In this document: positions 60,801-64,000 of the stretch, one piece after another
Position numbering within the stretch: position 1 is the stretch's first letter
Layout: each line of letters opens with the position of its first letter
NCBI RefSeq assembly: GCF_000497045.1
Contig: NW_015961970.1
Span: forward strand, 1,178,802 to 1,242,801
Direction: 5' to 3'
DNA: 64,000 bases
DNA from: Kalmanozyma brasiliensis GHG001
Lineage: Eukaryota; Basidiomycota; Ustilaginomycetes; Ustilaginales
Position numbers and translations under genes: made by a program
Notes under the pieces: model-generated
Databases searched by the model: none
What the model was told of the DNA's origin: nothing
Seen by the model: only the letters and a program-made list of their open reading frames with translations

Positions 60801-63800
60801 TCCACGACGCCCATCCGCGGTGGTTGCGGGTCAAAGCTGTGCTGCTGCCCTCGGCTGTTGCGATGAGCTGGATCCCCGTTGGCGGGGGGCGGGAGAACGT
60901 AGTGCTGGATCTGAGGGCGTGTAGGGAGGTGCACAGCGTGCCGAGTCCGGATCATCCGAGTAGTGCGGAGGATGTCGGAGCGACCGCTGCGAGAAGCCAG
61001 GGGTTGGATGGGATCACGCCGTTTCAGATGATCTTTGATGATGGCGTGGAGAGGTTGGCTGCCGACTCGGCGAGGGAGAGAGTGGTGTGGGTTGCGGCGG
61101 TGTGGGATGTCGTAGGTGCAGGGGCGGGGAGGGTGGAGAGTGATGGAGGATCGATCATGGTGGATGCTGGGCATGATCAGGTAAGCGCGAGGTCGGGAAG
61201 CAACGAGGAGGCGATTGAGAGGATCGGATCGGTGTGGAAGAGCGAGCTGTCGTCTGCTATGACGGACAACGTCCAGCCGAGCTTCGGAGTGGCAATGACG
61301 ATCGCAGCTGCAAACGTCGCGCCACCGGTCCCGCCAAAGGAGGTCTCTGCAGCACCTGCAGCAGCATCGAGGGTCGCTCGAGCGCTGCCGACGCCTACCC
61401 TTGCCGTCGCATCGTCAACTGCAGCCGCGGCATCATCGACACCACCTGCCACGTCAACAAGTAGTCCCCGACCGAAAGCGCGCACCTGGCAGCGCCCTCC
61501 ACTCGACCCACTCACCGACCCCATCCACGATCCCACCTCCAAACAGACCATCGTCCACCCAACCACAGCCGCAAAATCGACTCCAGCCTCGCACGCATCC
61601 AGCTCGGCCGTCTCCTCCTCGCACACGGCCAAAACCACCACCTCCTCCATCCCGTCCTCTCCCGAGCTAGCCGGCTACGCATCCGCGCGCTCCACGCCCA
61701 CCCTTGACGAGTTTGGCCCACGCAGTCCTGTCACCGAAGCGCACTTCCACTGGTCCTCTCTCGACAAGGAGTCGGATCTTCACCCGAGCGATTCGGCCAG
61801 TCAGCGACCGGCGCGGTCCGAACTCGGCAGCATCTCTTCGGACGAACGCACACCTGCGCAGATGCTCCGTGACGCCGTGATGGGCGATCGACTGGGTACC
61901 GTGGTGGAAGAGACGCTTTCGCAGACGCAGTACACACAACTGAACGTGCGCACGAGGAGCGAGGTGAGCGACGCTAGCATCAGCTCGAGGGAGGTCAACG
62001 CGCTACTCTCGCTACTGGAAGACCAACAGCGTGCGAGAGCGTCCAAGGAGCGAGAGCTGGAAGAGCAGATCAAGGGTTTTCAAGAGGCGGTCGAGAGTTT
62101 GCAGAGGAAGAGCTCGATTCCGAGGAGTCTGGTGGCGGGCGATGGCGGGTCCGAGCTGGCCAAGATGCAGGAGAGGTTGGGGCGCGTGTTGGATTTGGTC
62201 TCTGCGCCGCCGGCGCATGGGAGGGTGAGGAGCGAGGCGAGTGTTTCGCTTGGCGACGAGACGGATGTTGAGGATGTGCTGGCTAGGGTGCTGCGCCGGA
62301 TGCAGGTGGAGGATGGGGTGGGGTCGGATATGGTACGCGGCGTCTCTGCCCCTGGGCAATCCTCGACTGCGATGAACGCGGGCGACACACGTCGACGATT
62401 GTCAGCATCGCTTCCGGGCACGAGCGACCTCGACGCCACCTCGGCACTCAGTCGTCTCCCACCTCGCAGCTGGACCTCTTCGAAAGGCGTCCCGTCACCA
62501 CCGCCCAACTCGGAACGCGACGCACGATCCCTTCTCGACCGCCCAGCCTCCCGCGCAACGCTCGACAGCCGCGCACCCGCTCAAAACTTCCGCATGCTCG
62601 CCGACCCCACGTCTGCTGCGGCACCACGACCGCTCATGGTCGAGCCCAGCTACGGGACGTTGGATATGGAAGCTGAGATTCGGCGTCGGCGTGCGGCCGC
62701 CAGTGGTGCAGAGGGGGGATGGTACACGCCCAAAGTTGAGGGGCTCGAGTCAACCTGCTCGGTCACTGCGGAGGATATGAATGTCAACCTGGACAAGCCC
62801 GTCCCGCCGACACCGAGCGTACGCTTCGCACCCTCGGACATCGCCCCTGCGCCCACTGTCCCCGGCACCTCCGGGGCCGGACTGGTAGCAATGCCTGCAG
62901 TGGATCAAACTACCAACACCGAGCTAGCAACGATCCTTCAAGCGCTGCACCAGACCGAACAGGCGCGTCTAACCCAGGCCCAGCAACAAACCGAGATCTC
63001 GCGCTACCTCAACGAGCTCAATGCGTGGCTGGAGCGCGATGTGGTCGATCGCAGTCACGAGTGGAAAACTCTAGCGAGCGGGGTCACGCAATTGGCCGAC
63101 GAGCTGCGGGCGCTCAAGGAAGGTCGAACTTTGCCTGCTGCCACTACACCTGTCACACCGATCGAACTGGGTGATGCACCCGCCGAGGCTGGCGACGAGG
63201 GGAAGAAGGGGAAAAAGGAAAAGGAGCTGGTGACGCTAGGAAACAAGGCGGTGCGACGTAAGCCCGCGGGTACGCGATACTTCAACTCTTCCGAGCGGGA
63301 GACAAAGGAGAACGATTGGTATCGACCTGCCTCCCCTGTCGAGAGGGAACCAACGCTCAAGTCTCGTGCGGCCAAAGTGGCCGCTGCGGCAGGAGGGGCG
63401 TTGATGATCCGTCACGCGCTGAGCGAGTGGGACAAGTTCAAGTCCACACGACGCGAAGCGGGGTTGGCGGAGAGTCCGTTGCCGGAAGAGGCGACGGGTG
63501 ATACGGGCAATGACTCCCAGCTGCCGTTGCCGGAGCCCGTGTTGGCGCAGCTGAAGGATGCCGCGGATAAGGAGGATAAGGAGAAGGTGGGGGAGGTGGT
63601 CAAGGAGGCTGCTGAGAAGGGGTATGGTACGCAGGCGATCATTGAGCTGACCAAGCATGTGGAGAGCAAGGATGCTGCGGACGAGAAAGATGACGAGGAG
63701 TTACCCACCGAGGCGAAAGAGGAGGAGGACGATGGGGTGACAAAGATGGCCACTCCCGTCCCCGCGCGCGTTGCTGCCAAGGAGAAAGCCAAGCCGGACG

Positions 63801-64000
63801 CTGCCGATGCCAAAGAAGGGGATGCTGTCGAAAGCAAAGATGCTGCCGACGTTGGTCCTAGCACAGCCGCGCTCGCCACCGCAGTAGAAGAGATCCTCAA
63901 GCACCTGCTCGTCACCAAAGAGGAAGCATCCAAAAAGGCCTCTTCACCCGCCACGCTCGATGCCAAGGACAAAACGGAACTCGTCGACCTACTCTACACC
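57893..64000 (+). CDS. very large PH-like-domain protein with coiled coils (3' partial)
   Basis: From the ATG at 57893 (MKRWKLVKDQLDSKRDASSN) the frame stays open for 2036 codons to the window edge; I checked each line and found no stop. Residues 1-950 are Ser-rich and disordered. About 964-1085 resembles a pleckstrin-homology domain (VLYYFNVHDAHPRWLRVKAV, a beta-rich core, then an end helix around ARERVVWVAAVWDVV). Coiled-coil segments follow at ~1364-1408 (LLSLLEDQQRARASKERELE) and ~1680-1745 (NELNAWLERDVVDR, then QLADELRALKEGR). After that comes a Lys/Glu/Ala-rich region. PH plus coiled coil suggests a membrane-associated cortical scaffold; no specific ortholog recognised. Upstream sequence is C/T-rich with an A at position -3, supporting this start. 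Confidence 0.8.
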   Translation, partial: MKRWKLVKDQLDSKRDASSNLDPARPAPPYMGGGISSSSYLQELPYGNSQYGRSPSTSNLVLPMTKSSSRTSLDIPGRLNNLITKSSSNTDLTSAFKKFPRPRRRTSSNSFIDASPNASPPKISSPRKWVNNLLNQAGPSTEQLETRAQARTRAESDATMSTPAPVSTLVLQRGDAASSSRPVYTIDSGLQRKMSNTGRSASIYSSHLSSASRSTPDLHRNSVTRHLNNGALLMDVSGPLTSIAHRSHEGEDTVTRSALVVRNLDEAPRAAYSAVPAPSASAGLKALSQMRNPFSAQQNRSEEDDDIDASIAHDRSNNQLAPGEQAVLDMLDSMTGASSVPYQTVTPGTLTRPRSFAAATEHQRSWSEYSQDLRSSASGRSSPAAGVREAIRQRELLDSDAPKDSTLRPRLHSTRSALQEKASAYLNTAGAKDVETLRTGATSSSTYHHHHAQAHSQKISRVAVPTTEIRLQSPPTTSASTAFPRRANQLSPIDSSLLSTSVNATSLWSKPGNAPDTPSSTQDLPSPMPWSSASEQAPKWPISGHYAVEPVVTPIEMKGERRLEALQPVKPNMHRQQTNFTEATSVSSGSGGFGASQGSLQKENVAEAEGTDAALKNTAAQHPTSAVISRPLSFVGSNSSSLAAARKAAIPPTSQSRPTSAIFGSTSSVAAVARELQQRSNTPSRPSSPEKFASSSPTKAKDLIAMFESSSATASPSSELARNVTPKSKLKRGVVDVDPPLRRQTPLGVSVARSNVGLADESPVSGKLRAQRDDAGGVRVRPAGMVILDDDANVPANADDGSDENAAPGSVISATRSASGRFRSHGSNSQHSQQQSTKAPSVSSPIATPTKRAPGDVLGKGVVSGSPARKPSFRNSVLGFLTGKPTSTSLETPVSSATLGPTLLTQRRNSAQSDAAQSTASIATTGTVASYRHLVETGNLPLTTTTAISMTHTPPGTPPLRSGVLYYFNVHDAHPRWLRVKAVLLPSAVAMSWIPVGGGRENVVLDLRACREVHSVPSPDHPSSAEDVGATAARSQGLDGITPFQMIFDDGVERLAADSARERVVWVAAVWDVVGAGAGRVESDGGSIMVDAGHDQVSARSGSNEEAIERIGSVWKSELSSAMTDNVQPSFGVAMTIAAANVAPPVPPKEVSAAPAAASRVARALPTPTLAVASSTAAAASSTPPATSTSSPRPKARTWQRPPLDPLTDPIHDPTSKQTIVHPTTAAKSTPASHASSSAVSSSHTAKTTTSSIPSSPELAGYASARSTPTLDEFGPRSPVTEAHFHWSSLDKESDLHPSDSASQRPARSELGSISSDERTPAQMLRDAVMGDRLGTVVEETLSQTQYTQLNVRTRSEVSDASISSREVNALLSLLEDQQRARASKERELEEQIKGFQEAVESLQRKSSIPRSLVAGDGGSELAKMQERLGRVLDLVSAPPAHGRVRSEASVSLGDETDVEDVLARVLRRMQVEDGVGSDMVRGVSAPGQSSTAMNAGDTRRRLSASLPGTSDLDATSALSRLPPRSWTSSKGVPSPPPNSERDARSLLDRPASRATLDSRAPAQNFRMLADPTSAAAPRPLMVEPSYGTLDMEAEIRRRRAAASGAEGGWYTPKVEGLESTCSVTAEDMNVNLDKPVPPTPSVRFAPSDIAPAPTVPGTSGAGLVAMPAVDQTTNTELATILQALHQTEQARLTQAQQQTEISRYLNELNAWLERDVVDRSHEWKTLASGVTQLADELRALKEGRTLPAATTPVTPIELGDAPAEAGDEGKKGKKEKELVTLGNKAVRRKPAGTRYFNSSERETKENDWYRPASPVEREPTLKSRAAKVAAAAGGALMIRHALSEWDKFKSTRREAGLAESPLPEEATGDTGNDSQLPLPEPVLAQLKDAADKEDKEKVGEVVKEAAEKGYGTQAIIELTKHVESKDAADEKDDEELPTEAKEEEDDGVTKMATPVPARVAAKEKAKPDAADAKEGDAVESKDAADVGPSTAALATAVEEILKHLLVTKEEASKKASSPATLDAKDKTELVDLLYT

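Overview
The window is nuclear DNA of a GC-rich basidiomycete fungus. The gene set fits a smut-type fungus (Ustilaginomycotina): short GTAAGT-type introns, compact genes rich in disordered Ser/Ala/Gly segments, an HDEL-tagged ER Hsp70, Elf1, Par32-type and Set3C proteins, and a CarX/Cco1-like carotenoid oxygenase. The taxon is inferred from protein flavour only. There are no operons. No tRNA, rRNA, CRISPR array or recognisable transposon was found.

Layout. 1-2005: 3' end of a Ser-rich gene that enters from the left. 4132-4410: small mitochondrial-type protein. 6027-6571: ubiquitin-conjugating enzyme UBC4. 7407-13964: very large SANT-domain corepressor (Snt1/NCoR type). 14342-15219: elongin C, assembled here from about six exons. 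16215-19577: large protein with a SAM-methyltransferase core, tail to tail with 19668-20585, exosome subunit Rrp45. 22235-23457: Par32/DUF3602 protein. 23898-24546 (-): myosin essential light chain. 25032-25786: ATP synthase subunit g. 25985-27844 (-): LRR/F-box-like protein. 28176-29321: secreted S1/P1 nuclease. 29389-31011 (-): nucleoside hydrolase, divergent from 31191-32063, a WBP4-type splicing zinc-finger protein. 33147-35219: BiP/Kar2. 36608-38857: orphan multi-pass membrane protein with a long tail. 39179-39880 (-): ankyrin protein, divergent from Elf1 (40120-40581). 42589-43212 (-): GPI-anchored Ser-rich protein. 44046-44108: poly-C run and assembly gap. 45627-48971: SNF2 ATPase of the ERCC6L2 type. 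49819-52152: carotenoid oxygenase. 52265-53218 (-): makorin-like RING/CCCH E3. 53821-56415: nucleolar GTPase Nog2, with a 456-nt intron that holds an 80-codon ORF. 57893-64000: a 2036-codon reading frame with a PH-like domain, running off the right edge.

Most genes are conserved housekeeping functions: proteostasis (UBC4, BiP, elongin C, makorin), RNA metabolism (Rrp45, WBP4-like, Nog2), chromatin and transcription (Snt1, Elf1, SNF2) and mitochondrial energy (ATP20). The secreted nuclease, GPI protein, orphan multi-pass protein and carotenoid oxygenase are the more lineage-specific, environment-facing part. Several gene pairs are divergent with short shared promoters or tail to tail with gaps of 67-112 nt.

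Several genes were recovered only by joining exons by hand (elongin C, Par32-like, Elf1, the ends of MLC1 and UBC4) or because the frame does not terminate inside the window (PH-domain protein). Splice sites are inferred from consensus signals plus conservation of the encoded protein and have no transcript support here.
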